A stretch of DNA of 24,072 nucleotides from an uncultured Rubrobacteraceae bacterium (GCA_902806015.1 CADCUZ010000136.1:1-24072), one strand, 5' to 3'. Numbered from the stretch's first letter, positions 8,330-18,204 are shown. Numbers and translations are program-made. The notes: generated from the sequence alone by a model not told the origin.

Positions 8330-9547
8330 CTACCCGAAGCCGGCTCCCTCTAGGGCGGGCAGCGCCGAGCGCGCGTAGCGGGCGGCGTAACCGGCGCCGG
8401 CGCGAGAGGGAGGGTCCGACGGCTTCCTGGATGTGAACTCCTCAGTCACGACGTCGGTGCGGATACGGCCCCCGCCTAGGTCCAGCCGCAGGCCGTCCCC
8501 GTCGCGCAACCTCCCCATAACGCCCCCCACCGCGGCCTCCGGCGAGAAGAGCGAGGCCCACAACCCCGCAACACCCTCGGGCGCGAGGCCGTCGGTTACC
8601 ACAGGCGTGGCGAGGCCCGCCTCCCCAAGTGCCGCCCCGAGGGCATCCAACCTGAGCAGCCCAGGACCCCCGCGCGGGCCGCACCCAAGAACCACTAGCA
8701 AGGCATCCGATCCGACCTCACCCGCGCGCACGGCCCTAACGGCCGTCCCTTCGCACGAGAAAACGCGGCACCCGCCGGCCGCCTCCAAGACGCCGGCGGG
8801 TGCCCGGCAGAGGGCCTCCCCGCCAGACGCCCTCGCCCGGACGAAAACGAAGCGGTGCGCACCGTCCAGGCTCGGTGGCGCCGACGGCAAGCCCTTCTTG
8901 AGTTGGCCTGAGACCGTCGGGCCATCGTGCAGCGCGTCGCCGAGCGCGGCGAGTAGGGCGGGAACCCCGTGCTCCGCCACCCAGGCAGGGGCCGCGGCGG
9001 GGGTCTCTGGCGCGAGCACCCGGACCATCTGCCCGAACCCCGCGACGCCGGCCTCGCGGGCCAGGGCGGAGAGATGGATCAACAGCCCCGGCCCACCGCC
9101 TGCCGCCACCCCGGCCCGCAGCGCGTTCGCGAGCGAGAAGTTGTCCAGCAGCCCACCGGGACGCGGTCCACCCGACGCGGTCCCCGCCGCCACGCCGGCC
9201 GCGTTCCCTGACGGCGGCGAAAACCCGAGCGCCGTAAGGGCGGCCGAGAGCGGCGTGCCGGGGGGGGCGTCGCAGACCGCCGGAAGGCCAAGCCGGGCGG
9301 CGGCGAGGAGCATCCCGAAGAGCTGCTCCGGGTCATCCGAAGCGAGAAGCAGGGCGTCGAGGTTCGCGCCGGCGCAGGAGACCTCCGTCGCGTCCGCCAC
9401 CCATTCCCGGGCAAGGGCGACACCGCCGGGCGGCCTGGCCGTCGGCAGGCGCAGCGGCACGGGCTCGGCCCCGGCGGCGAGGACGGCGTCCGGGTGGGCG
9501 GACGGTTCGAAAAACGGTATTCCGACGTCCGGCGGCCGGGGCCTCAA
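8330..9547 (-). CDS. Diverged IlvD/Edd-fold protein, probably catalytically inactive
   Basis: A 405-residue protein (true dehydratases have about 550-620) that follows dihydroxyacid dehydratase in order. A46-REWVADATE aligns with SRELIADSVE. DALLLASDDPEQLFGMLLAA (64-83) aligns with the CDKxxPGMLMAA segment. LANALRAGVAAGGG aligns with the NAxxxDIAMGGSTN helix. TVSGQLKKGL (211-220) aligns with the middle hinge. C289-GPRGGPG, VTDG (317-320), SPEAAVGG and LRDGDGLRLD form the C-terminal barrel. Key residues are lost: the CDK cysteine and lysine are S70-D71-D72, the second cluster-cysteine block (CGxC) is deleted, and the TDGRFSGG serine is replaced (TDGLAPEG). The family is clear; dehydration activity is therefore unlikely. 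The start is TTG at 9547, seven bases after gatB's stop, with a weak ribosome site. Confidence 0.8.
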   Translation of the reverse strand: MRPRPPDVGIPFFEPSAHPDAVLAAGAEPVPLRLPTARPPGGVALAREWVADATEVSCAGANLDALLLASDDPEQLFGMLLAAARLGLPAVCDAPPGTPLSAALTALGFSPPSGNAAGVAAGTASGGPRPGGLLDNFSLANALRAGVAAGGGPGLLIHLSALAREAGVAGFGQMVRVLAPETPAAAPAWVAEHGVPALLAALGDALHDGPTVSGQLKKGLPSAPPSLDGAHRFVFVRARASGGEALCRAPAGVLEAAGGCRVFSCEGTAVRAVRAGEVGSDALLVVLGCGPRGGPGLLRLDALGAALGEAGLATPVVTDGLAPEGVAGLWASLFSPEAAVGGVMGRLRDGDGLRLDLGGGRIRTDVVTEEFTSRKPSDPPSRAGAGYAARYARSALPALEGAGFG

Positions 9548-9554
9548 TGGGTTC

Positions 9555-11012
<1,458 letters not shown>

Positions 11013-11052
11013 GTGCCCTCAGCCTCCGTGCCGCGCTCGGTTTCTACGACCA

Positions 11053-11061
11053 ATTCTAGCA
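11053..11061 (-). promoter_or_regulatory. Extended -10 promoter of gatB
   Basis: On the minus strand TGC is followed directly by TAGAAT (11058-11053), an extended -10 box 41 bases before the gatB start. No convincing -35 hexamer is seen. The same TGC-TAnnnT form precedes pcrA and the Rrf2 gene. Confidence 0.5.
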
Positions 11062-11215
11062 CCACGCAAGTGACGCTCTCCTCGTCAGCGTAGCCGCCTA
11101 CGCACCTGAGGAGCGGATAATAGGCTCAGGTAGGCATGCCCGCAAGGAGCCTCTACTACGTCCTGCTGCCTCGCTTTGACCCTCTTGAGATCTTCGCCAT
11201 TCAGGGTTAAAAGCG

Positions 11216-11689
11216 TTACACCTGCCTTTCCGTAAACGTCTGCTGGGTGGTCAAAGATGCCCTTTTTTGGTACCCCACCAACGCTTTGTTTTCCTGAGGG
11301 GTCACGTAGTTGTACTTGCGGACCTTACCCACATAGAGTTCGAGAAGCATGGCAGGTTCCGCCTGGACTTCAGTGCACGTTAGCAACCCAGTAGCAGCGA
11401 GTTTCCTCGGGTATTCGTGGTCTTTCGGCGGTTTCGGTCGGCCGTCGCCAAGATCAGGATGGCAGCTCTCTAGTACCGCGACCGACATCCTACCAGTCCA
11501 GTCTTACTCGATTTCATGTAGGTACCGGAGAACTGCGCCGATCATACCGGTTTCGATAAAACGTCGCTGATCTTCGCTCGAGGAGGCATCCACGTAGATC
11601 GGCCTGACTCGGGCAACCATCTCCGCTAGCGTTTCGCAACGCTCCTTCAGTTTTGCCCTTGTCTGCTCTCCTGTTGGCCACGATTCGGT
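11216..11689 (-). pseudogene. Decayed unknown gene between gatA and gatB
   Basis: One minus-strand frame runs from after a TAA at 11690 to a TAA at 11216, interrupted by a single in-frame TAA at 11504-11506. The parts read like one helical protein: RAKLKERCETLAEMVARVRP, EDQRRFIETGMIGAVLRYLH, then after the stop MSVAVLESCHPDLGDGRPKP, LLELYVGKVRKYNYVTPQEN and a tail TTQQTFTERQV. An ATG at 11488 could start a 90-residue remnant. After its end the +2 frame stays protein-like (DVYGKAGVTLLTLNGEDLKR), suggesting a further frameshift. Third positions are much less GC-rich than in the neighbours, pointing to transferred DNA. I recognise no family; it could instead be two tiny genes. Confidence 0.4.
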
Positions 11690-11711
11690 TTACCGGGTCT
11701 CCATCGACTAT

Positions 11712-13169
11712 TCAGTCACTACTAGGCTTTAGGGTGAAGCGAAAGTCCGCCGCCCGTTCGGCGGCGCGGGCCGCGCGGAGCAGCATCGGCTCGGTGAAGT
11801 GGTCGCCCATGAGCTGGACGCCGACGGGGAGGCCGTCGGAGAGCCCACCGGGGATGCTTATGGCGGGAACGCCGGCTAAAGACGCCGGGACGGCGCAGAT
11901 GTCCTGCAGGTACATTGCGAGCGGATCATCGGTCTTGGCCCCGATCTCGAACGCCACAGAGGGCGAGGTCGGGGAGACGAGGACGTCGTAGCGCGCGTAG
12001 GCGTCGCGGAAGTCCTCCACGATCTTAGTCCGTACCTTCTGGGCCTGGGCGTAGTAGGCATCGTAGTAGCCGCTGGAGAGGGCGTAGGTACCGAGCATGA
12101 TCCTGCGCTTCGCCTCCGCCCCGAAGCCCCTCTCCCTGGTCTTCCGGTACATCTCGTGCACACCGTCGGCCTGCACCCGAAGGCCGTAGCGGACCCCGTC
12201 GAAACGGGCCAGGTTCGAGGAGACCTCCGCCGGTGCGATGATGTAGTAGGCCTCCAGCGCGTAGTAGGCATGGGGCAGGCTGACCTCCCCCACCTCCGCC
12301 CCCGCCGCTTCCAGGCCTTCGGCCACCTTCGAGGTCACCCCGCGCACGCCGGCGTCTATGCGCTCGTCCATGAGCTCCGTGACGACGCCCACCCGCAGCC
12401 CTTGGACGCCGTCCTCGAGGCCTGCCAGATAGTCCGGGACCTCGACGTTGGCGCTCGTGGAGTCGAGCGGGTCGTGGCCGGCTATGGCCTGGAGAAGGAG
12501 GGCGGAGTCGCGCACGTCGCGGGTCATCGGGCCTATGCAGTCGAGGGAGGAACCGAACGAGATGAGGCCGTACCGTGAGACCCGCCCGTAGGTGGGCTTC
12601 AGCCCCACGATGCCGCAGAGCGCCGCCGGCTGGCGCACCGACCCGCCGGTATCCGTCCCGAGCGCCCACCAGCACTCGGCCGCGGCCACCGCCGCCGCCG
12701 AGCCACCGGAGGAGCCGCCCGGCACCCGGGCCGGGTCCCACGGGTTTTTCGTCGGGCCGTAGGCGGAGTTCTCCGTCGAGGAGCCCATCGCGAACTCGTC
12801 CATGTTCGACTTGCCTACCATCACCGGGCTCTCGCCGAAGCTCCTTAGCGCCGAGGCGTCGTAAAGGGGCGTGAAGTCTTGCAGGATCTTGGACCCGCAC
12901 GTCGTCTTGACCCCGCGCGTGGAGAGCACGTCCTTCACGGCTATGGGCACGCCCTCCCAGGGCTTTACGCCGCCGCCGCGCAGGCGCCCGTCCACTCGCC
13001 CGGCCCGCTCCAGCGCCAGCTCGGGCGTGGTCGTGACGAAGGAGTTGAGGCCGCCGTCCACCTCCTCGACGCGCGCGTTGGCGGCCTCGGCGGCCTCCCG
13101 GACGGTGACCTCGCCGGTGCCCACCTTCTCGGACAACCCGTGGGCGGTGAGGTCCAGCAGGCCGCCCAT
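11712..13169 (-). CDS. gatA: Asp/Glu-tRNA amidotransferase subunit A
   Basis: The amidase subunit of GatCAB; it hydrolyses glutamine and channels ammonia to GatB. At 485 residues it carries the full amidase-signature Ser-cisSer-Lys triad: K79 (IAVKDV), S153 (GGSSGGSAAA) and S177 (GTDTGGSVRQPA), with the 24-residue Ser-Ser spacing of the family. GLKPTYGRVSRYGL and the substrate-loop FGSSLDCIGPMTRD follow, and YALSSGYYDAYY lies in the C-terminal half. The ATG at 13169 shares one base with the TGA of gatC (TGATG), so the two are translationally coupled. gatB is not immediately downstream; the 700-base break holds a decayed gene. Confidence 0.98.
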   Translation of the reverse strand: MGGLLDLTAHGLSEKVGTGEVTVREAAEAANARVEEVDGGLNSFVTTTPELALERAGRVDGRLRGGGVKPWEGVPIAVKDVLSTRGVKTTCGSKILQDFTPLYDASALRSFGESPVMVGKSNMDEFAMGSSTENSAYGPTKNPWDPARVPGGSSGGSAAAVAAAECWWALGTDTGGSVRQPAALCGIVGLKPTYGRVSRYGLISFGSSLDCIGPMTRDVRDSALLLQAIAGHDPLDSTSANVEVPDYLAGLEDGVQGLRVGVVTELMDERIDAGVRGVTSKVAEGLEAAGAEVGEVSLPHAYYALEAYYIIAPAEVSSNLARFDGVRYGLRVQADGVHEMYRKTRERGFGAEAKRRIMLGTYALSSGYYDAYYAQAQKVRTKIVEDFRDAYARYDVLVSPTSPSVAFEIGAKTDDPLAMYLQDICAVPASLAGVPAISIPGGLSDGLPVGVQLMGDHFTEPMLLRAARAAERAADFRFTLKPSSD

Positions 13170-13450
13170 CAGTCGATCCTCGGGACCGCGAAGAGGTCGT
13201 CCGCCGGGTCCGGTGCCGGGGCAAGGGCCTCCTCCCGGGGCAGCTCCGGTCGCGGTTCGTCCGGGCGCGAAACGTTCGAGAGGTTCAGCGGGTTTGCCGT
13301 CGGCGGGGTGTCCGCGAGGTCGAGCTCCCGGATCTTCTCGATGCTCTCCAGGATGGCATCCAGTTGCCCCCCCATCTCCTTGACCTCCTCGTCCGTCAAA
13401 CCCAGCCGCGCCAGGTTGGCGACGTGCCGCACCTGCTCCTCGGATATCAT
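13169..13450 (-). CDS. gatC: Asp/Glu-tRNA amidotransferase subunit C
   Basis: The small subunit that wraps around GatA and stabilises the GatA-GatB contact. The 93-residue length is typical. The helical N-terminus (EEQVRHVANLARLGLTDEE, GQLDAILESIEKIRELD) is followed by the extended TPPTANPLNLSNVSRPDEPR belt and a C-terminal LFAVPRI. The ATG at 13450 has GGAGG six bases upstream. It is the first gene of the gatCA pair and 62 bases after the pyrophosphatase stop, so the two could share a transcript. Confidence 0.97.
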   Translation of the reverse strand: MISEEQVRHVANLARLGLTDEEVKEMGGQLDAILESIEKIRELDLADTPPTANPLNLSNVSRPDEPRPELPREEALAPAPDPADDLFAVPRID

Positions 13451-13512
13451 AGAAACCTCCGGATAGTGTTCTTGATGTCTCCCATCTTAGAGTAAGTGCC
13501 CGAACCCCGGCT

Positions 13513-15135
13513 CTAGAGGATCGATAACAGCGCGGGCGCCACCTGCTTTTTGCGGCTCATCACACCGGGGAGGTCTATGACGCCGTTCCGGGGCTCGGAG
13601 TCGAAGGCCTGATGCACGGCCGAGCAGTCCCCGACGCACAAGAGATAGGTGCCGCCCTGCGTGATGTCCGTGACCATGAGCGCGGAAAAGCTATAGCCGT
13701 TCTTGTCGCGCAGCTCTTCGAGGGCCGAGACGAGCTCGTCCTTCCGCTCCAAGAGGCCAGGCCCAACGGTCTCTATCTGGGAGACGCTCACGCTCTGGCC
13801 GGAGCTGGTCCCGTACTCCTTGGCGTCGCGGCCCACGATCTCCTCGCCGGAGAGACCCGAGACGTCGGACGAAGCCTCGAACATCTCGCGACCAAATTCC
13901 TCGGCGTCGAGGTCGAGGAACTCTTCGAGGATCTTGACGACCTCGCGGTCGCGGTCGGTGGTAGTCGGGGAGTTCAGGATCACGGTGTCGGAGAGTATCG
14001 CCGCGAGGAGCATCTTCGCGGTTGGCTCCTCGGGGCGCAGCCCGGCGGTCTTGAAGCGCTCGACGACCAGGGTCGCCGTCGAACCGACGGGGTCGAAGGT
14101 GGCCGGTATCGGGGAGGCGGTCTCTATGTCGCCGACGTGGTGGTGGTCCAGGATCTCGACGACCTCGGCCCTTTCCACGCCCTTGACGCTCTGGCCGACC
14201 TCGGCGTGGTCCACGAGGAGTACCCGCCGCGGGCGCGGGTTCAAGAGGTTCGTCCTGGTGACGACCCCTGTCGGGACCATGTTCCCGTCCACCGCTATGG
14301 CGGCGCGGTAGTGGACCTCCATAACCTGCTCGGTTATCTCCGTTATGAGGTCGTCGGGGTGGACGGTCAGCGGGTTCTCGCTCATCACCTCCCAGCACGG
14401 GACGGAGATCTGTATCAGGCGGCTGGTCACGTAGGAGTCCAGGGGGGAGAGCACCACGGTCGTCCCCCGCTCCTGGGCCATCTTCAGCACCCCACCTTCC
14501 GGCCGCACCCCGTTCGAGATGACGAGCACCCCGGCACCAAGCTCTATGGCCCGCCTTTGGGCCTGAGGACGGTCCCCGATCACCACGACGTCTCCTTGCT
14601 TCATAGAATGGCCCATCGAGTCCACGCCCATCGAGATCACCCACAGCTGCCCCGAACTTTCCCGGTCCTCTCCGACGAGCAGTTCCCCTTCGAGCACCTC
14701 GAGCATCGCCCCGACGCTGACCGGACTTTCCCTGAAAGACGACGCCCCCCGGGACTCCCTGACGTACATGCGCGCCAGGTTCCGCTCCGTGATGATCCCG
14801 ACTAGCGACCCGTCGTCGTCCACTATGGGAAGCTGGCTTATGTTCCGCTGGGCCATCGTGAGTCCCACGTTGCGAAGCGGGTCGTTCTTGCGGGCGACGG
14901 CGACGTCCCGCGACATCACGTCCTTGACCCGGAGCATTATGTGCTCGAGAAGCTTCGGCTCCTCCGCCCCACTCCTTTCGAGCGCCCAGGCGGTCTGAGG
15001 ATTGACCGTGCCCAGGCGGGCCGGCGCGTAGTCGTTCTCGGGGTCGACGAGGTTCTTGAGCTCCGCGTACCCGATGGCCGATGCTATCGTGTCGGTATCC
15101 GGGTTTTTGTGGCCTGTGACGTAGACGTGTGGCAA
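13513..15135 (-). CDS. ppaC: CBS/DRTGG-domain manganese-dependent (family II) inorganic pyrophosphatase
   Basis: Hydrolyses pyrophosphate to phosphate and pulls biosynthetic reactions forward. The 540 residues form a DHH half split by a regulatory insert, then a DHHA2 half. H9, D13 and D15 (GHKNPDTD) bind metal. Insert: CBS 1 at about 70-125, a DRTGG-like domain at about 140-245 (GDRPQAQ at 187) and CBS 2 at about 247-300. The catalytic part resumes with D309-H (LLVDH), D330-H-H (EILDHHH) and D383 (LSDTVILNSPTTTDRD). The DHHA2 tail ends in MSRKKQVAP. CBS pairs in this family bind AMP/ADP (inhibitory) or ATP (activating), and the DRTGG variant diadenosine polyphosphates. The TTG start at 15135 is chosen because it opens directly on PHVYVTGHK and has GGAGAA upstream; open codons beyond it do not look coding. 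Confidence 0.95.
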   Translation of the reverse strand: MPHVYVTGHKNPDTDTIASAIGYAELKNLVDPENDYAPARLGTVNPQTAWALERSGAEEPKLLEHIMLRVKDVMSRDVAVARKNDPLRNVGLTMAQRNISQLPIVDDDGSLVGIITERNLARMYVRESRGASSFRESPVSVGAMLEVLEGELLVGEDRESSGQLWVISMGVDSMGHSMKQGDVVVIGDRPQAQRRAIELGAGVLVISNGVRPEGGVLKMAQERGTTVVLSPLDSYVTSRLIQISVPCWEVMSENPLTVHPDDLITEITEQVMEVHYRAAIAVDGNMVPTGVVTRTNLLNPRPRRVLLVDHAEVGQSVKGVERAEVVEILDHHHVGDIETASPIPATFDPVGSTATLVVERFKTAGLRPEEPTAKMLLAAILSDTVILNSPTTTDRDREVVKILEEFLDLDAEEFGREMFEASSDVSGLSGEEIVGRDAKEYGTSSGQSVSVSQIETVGPGLLERKDELVSALEELRDKNGYSFSALMVTDITQGGTYLLCVGDCSAVHQAFDSEPRNGVIDLPGVMSRKKQVAPALLSIL

Positions 15136-15389
15136 GTCGTTCTCCGATGTTTTTCTGTGCCGAGTCCCGACCGTTTGGGCTCGGTGCGAACACCCACCGG
15201 ACGCCAACCGGCCCAAAATCGGCCCGTTTGTTCGTGGCCGAAAGGGTACCAGAGATGGGGTCCAGGAACCGCGCGAGCCCGCGCGGGCGGCAGCCATCTG
15301 CCGGGTGTTGGAGAGGGCGTGCGCGTGGCGGCGCGGCGTCAAATGCGCCAGGTGGCGCAAGACCGCTCTAGGCTCCCCGCTCCCACCTC

Positions 15390-15601
15390 TCACCCGCCGC
15401 CTAGCCACCTCCACCAGGCTGGCCCCCGTTGCTCCCCGGGCCCGACCAGCGCCCTCTCTTCTTCCAGCTTCGCCCGGAGCCTCTCAGGGGGAGCCTCTCA
15501 GGGCGCTCCCCCGCCAGCCGCAGGGCCTCCCTGAGGTTGAGCTGGTCGACCTCCGCGGCCACCTTGAGGCAGGTGGCCTTCGAGGCTATCCGGGTTCGCG
15601 A
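15390..15601 (-). pseudogene. Unknown gene fragment broken by a 14-bp tandem duplication
   Basis: The minus-strand frame opens after a TGA at 15602-15604 and reads KATCLKVAAEVDQLNLREAL, then RLAGERPERL. There a 14-bp direct duplication shifts the frame. Removing one copy restores a continuous frame: RAKLEEERALVGPGEQRG, then PAWWRWLGGG and TGA at 15390. Third positions in this restored frame are almost all G or C, as in the neighbouring genes, so it was coding until recently. No start or N-terminal part remains, so it is a C-terminal fragment of about 66 residues. I recognise no family. The rest of the 15136-15698 gap shows nothing I can support. Confidence 0.5.
15477..15504. repeat. 14-bp tandem duplication
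   Basis: GAGCCTCTCAGGG occurs at 15477-15489 and again at 15491-15503, a perfect period of 14 bases. Fourteen is not a multiple of three, and the duplication accounts for the frameshift in the minus-strand fragment that spans it. Confidence 0.85.
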
Positions 15602-15698
15602 TCAAAGCTTCCGCCTTGTTCCTGAGATCCTGCACCCCTCCGAAAGACGCTCCGAGGTCTCCGAGGGTGCCTCCCACCGCCTCCGGCGGTGTCGGCCG

Positions 15699-15821
15699 TG
15701 GGACCAGGACCAGGAGGTGCGCGATGAGCTTCTGGCGGTGGGGGCAAGCGAGGTGCTCTCCAAAGATTGCGCTTCCGCGAAGGTACTCGCGGCCGTGAAG
15801 AGGCTGGTACGCGAAGCGTAG
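15699..15821 (+). pseudogene. C-terminal remnant of a response-regulator receiver domain
   Basis: The frame ends DQDQEVRDELLAVGASEVLS, then KDCASAKVLAAVKRLV and a TAG at 15819. This matches the end of a CheY-like receiver. The helix before 'AGAxxxLxKD' is followed by the conserved lysine-aspartate and the final helix, LLAAVRRL in typical members. The upstream part with the phospho-acceptor aspartate is absent in all three plus-strand frames, and no output domain follows. Only about 40 codons survive. From 15822 to the hairpin at 15990 I see nothing supported. Confidence 0.45.
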
Positions 15822-15989
15822 ATGACCCCTTCGCCCGGGTGCGTGGACGGTGGTTTTCGGGATTTCGTCCCAATGGGTTCTGCTGGCTTGGCCCTCCCCC
15901 GGTCGCTTCCTTTCCGCGCGCTCAGACCGGGGTGCCCTCGATGATGTTGGACGGGGACTAGTCTTGGGGACGCCGGCCAGGTTAAACCC

Positions 15990-16006
15990 GGCCCCGGCGC
16001 GGGGCC
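15990..16006 (-). terminator. Strong GC hairpin downstream of pcrA
   Basis: GGCCCCG (15990-15996) and CGGGGCC (16000-16006) make a perfect 7-bp stem with a three-base loop, 41 bases past the pcrA stop. On the minus strand it is followed by GGGTTTAACC, so only a short T run is present. It is the most terminator-like structure in the window. Confidence 0.5.
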
Positions 16007-16047
16007 TGCTGGGCTACTCGGCGTCACGCGGCCACGGGTCGGCGTGC

Positions 16048-18195
16048 TCACACCTTGCTCAACGGCGCCATCTCGGGGACGAAGGTCCTCTCCTGCGCCC
16101 CGAACCTGACTACCACCTTCCCGCCGCCGGCCTCGACAACCTGCCCGACCCCGAACTTAGCGTGCCGGACCTTCTCCCCGGTGCTGTAGTCCGCACCGGC
16201 GGACGTGGCCCGCTGAAAGCCTCTCTCACGCTGTCCGAAAGAAGTCACCCCCCAGCCCCCCCGCCCGGCGGCGGACCCCGTGGGCACCGTGCCGGACTTG
16301 AACTCGTCGGGGATCTCCGAGAGAAAGCGCGAAGGCATCCGGTACTCGCGCTCGCCCCAGTTCGACCGGAGCTTGGCGTGCGTGAGCGTGAGCGTCTTCT
16401 TCGCCCGCGTGATGCCGACGTAGGCGAGCCTGCGCTCCTCCTCCAAGTTCTGCTCGTCCAGCGAGCGGGCGTGCGGGAAAGTCCCCTCCTCCATCCCCAC
16501 CACGAAGACGTGGTCGAACTCCAAGCCCTTCGCGTTGTGGAGCGTCATCAACGTGACGCTGCCCCCCTCCGAAGTGACGGAGTCCTGCTGCGAGTAGAGC
16601 GCCTGCTCTTGCAAAAAGCCGTCGAGGGTAGGCTCGGACTCCACCCGCTCGTACTCGCGGGCCGCGTTGATCAGCTCCTCGAGGTTCTCCAATCGGGACT
16701 CGGCCTCTATGGTGTTCTCCGCCCGGAGCTCCCCCCGGTACCCGGACTCGTCGAGGACGGCCCCGATCAACTCCGCCGGCGACACCTCCCGGGCCGCCAC
16801 CCGCCATCCCTCGAAGAGCTCCCGCACGGACGCGCACGCCTTCTCCGCCTTCCCCGCGAGCCCGGCCGCGGGGACCTCCGCCAGCGACTCGTACAAGGTG
16901 AGACCGTTCCTGCGGGCGTGATCCTGGAGCTTCGCGACGGAGGTGTTGCCGAGGCCCCGCTTCGGGACGTTTATTATGCGTTCCAGGCCGACCGAATCCG
17001 CGGGGTTGGAGATCACGGCCAGGTAAGCCATGGCGTCCTTGATCTCGGCCCGCTCGTAAAACCTGACCCCGCCCACGATCTGGTACGGAACCCCCTCCCG
17101 CACCAGCACGTCCTCCAAAGCCCGGCTCTGCGCGTTGGTCCTGTAGAACGCCGCGATCTCCCGCGGCGAAGCCCCCCGGTCCGTCAGCTTCTCGACCTCC
17201 GACACGACGAACCGCGCCTCCGCGTACTCGTCGGAGGCCGCGAACACCCGGATGCGCTCCCCTTCGCCCCCGGCCGTCCAGAGCTCCTTGGCCTTGCGCG
17301 ACGCGTTGTTCGCCACCACCGCGTTCGCCGCGTCCAGGATGGTCTGCGTGGAACGGTAGTTCTGCTCCAGCTTCACGACCTTCGCCTCCGGATAGTCCTG
17401 CTCGAAGTCCAAAATATTTCGGATGTCCGCCCCTCGCCAGGAGTACACCGACTGATCGTCATCGCCCACCACGCACAAGTTTCGATGCGCAGCGGCAAGG
17501 ACGTTGACGAGGCGGTACTGGGCGTGGTTCGTGTCCTGGTACTCGTCCACATGCACGTACTTGAAGCGGGTCTGGTAGCGGTCGCGCACCTCGGGGAAGA
17601 GTTCCAGCAAGGCTACGGTCTGCATGATGAGGTCGTCGAAGTCCATCGCGTTGTTCTCGTAGAGGCGCCGCTGGTAGAGGTCGTAGACCTCGGCGACGTT
17701 CTCGGCGATGTAGCCCTCGGTGTTGCGCAAGAAGTCGTCCGGGGGCATAAGGACGTTCTTGGCGGAGGAGATCTGGGCCTGGAAAGAGCGCGGGTTGAAC
17801 CTTTTCGGGTCCTTGCCAAGCTCGACGATGCAGCGCTTTACCAGGCGAACCTGGTCCGCCCCGTCGTAGATGCTGAACCCGCGCTTGTAGCCGAGTTTTT
17901 CGGCGTGGGCGCGCAGGATGCGGGCGCAGAATGCGTGGAACGTGGAGACCCACATCTTTCTGGAATCAGGGCCCACGAGGAGGGCGACGCGGTCCTTCAT
18001 CTCGCGGGCGGCCTTGTTGGTGAAGGTTATAGCCAGGACCTCCTCCGGCGCCGCAAGCCCCTGGTCTATAAGGTAGGCGACGCGGTGCGTGAGCACGCGG
18101 GTCTTACCGCTCCCGGCGCCGGCAAGGATCAGGAGCGGCCCTTCTGTGTGCTCTACGGCGTCTAGCTGGGTCGGGTTTAAGGATTCCAGAAGCAT
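16048..18195 (-). CDS. pcrA: ATP-dependent DNA helicase PcrA/UvrD (superfamily 1A)
   Basis: A 3'-5' DNA translocase and helicase for nucleotide excision repair, removal of recombinase filaments and replication-transcription conflicts. At 715 residues it is the usual size. Helicase motifs appear in order: Q motif LNPTQLDAV, Walker A AGAGSGKT (25-32), ITFTNKAAREM (Ia), Walker B VDEYQDTN (215-222), GDDDQSVYSWRGA (III), QNYRST (IV), VTLMTLHNAKGLEFDHVFV (V) and YVGITRAK (VI). The C-terminus has the PcrA tail that contacts RNA polymerase (GEKVRHAKFGVGQVVEAGGG), a Tudor-like fold. The start is ATG at 18195. There is no ribosome site; a promoter lies only nine bases upstream, so the mRNA is probably leaderless. 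Confidence 0.97.
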   Translation of the reverse strand: MLLESLNPTQLDAVEHTEGPLLILAGAGSGKTRVLTHRVAYLIDQGLAAPEEVLAITFTNKAAREMKDRVALLVGPDSRKMWVSTFHAFCARILRAHAEKLGYKRGFSIYDGADQVRLVKRCIVELGKDPKRFNPRSFQAQISSAKNVLMPPDDFLRNTEGYIAENVAEVYDLYQRRLYENNAMDFDDLIMQTVALLELFPEVRDRYQTRFKYVHVDEYQDTNHAQYRLVNVLAAAHRNLCVVGDDDQSVYSWRGADIRNILDFEQDYPEAKVVKLEQNYRSTQTILDAANAVVANNASRKAKELWTAGGEGERIRVFAASDEYAEARFVVSEVEKLTDRGASPREIAAFYRTNAQSRALEDVLVREGVPYQIVGGVRFYERAEIKDAMAYLAVISNPADSVGLERIINVPKRGLGNTSVAKLQDHARRNGLTLYESLAEVPAAGLAGKAEKACASVRELFEGWRVAAREVSPAELIGAVLDESGYRGELRAENTIEAESRLENLEELINAAREYERVESEPTLDGFLQEQALYSQQDSVTSEGGSVTLMTLHNAKGLEFDHVFVVGMEEGTFPHARSLDEQNLEEERRLAYVGITRAKKTLTLTHAKLRSNWGEREYRMPSRFLSEIPDEFKSGTVPTGSAAGRGGWGVTSFGQRERGFQRATSAGADYSTGEKVRHAKFGVGQVVEAGGGKVVVRFGAQERTFVPEMAPLSKV

Positions 18196-18204
18196 TGGGG
18201 AAAA

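Noticed and set aside
8072..8353. Plus-strand 93-codon open frame in the serine-operon upstream gap
   Set aside because: Basic, proline-rich, no ribosome site and no family; runs into the 3' end of the IlvD-like gene.
15136..15414. N-terminal extension of the pyrophosphatase to an ATG near 15414
   Set aside because: The added residues are Arg/Pro/His-rich and not family-like; the family begins at the GHKNPDTD segment, and TTG at 15135 has a suitable ribosome site.
15850..18165. Long plus-strand open frame (about 770 codons) opposite pcrA
   Set aside because: Antisense shadow of pcrA; low-complexity composition, no domain, no ribosome site.
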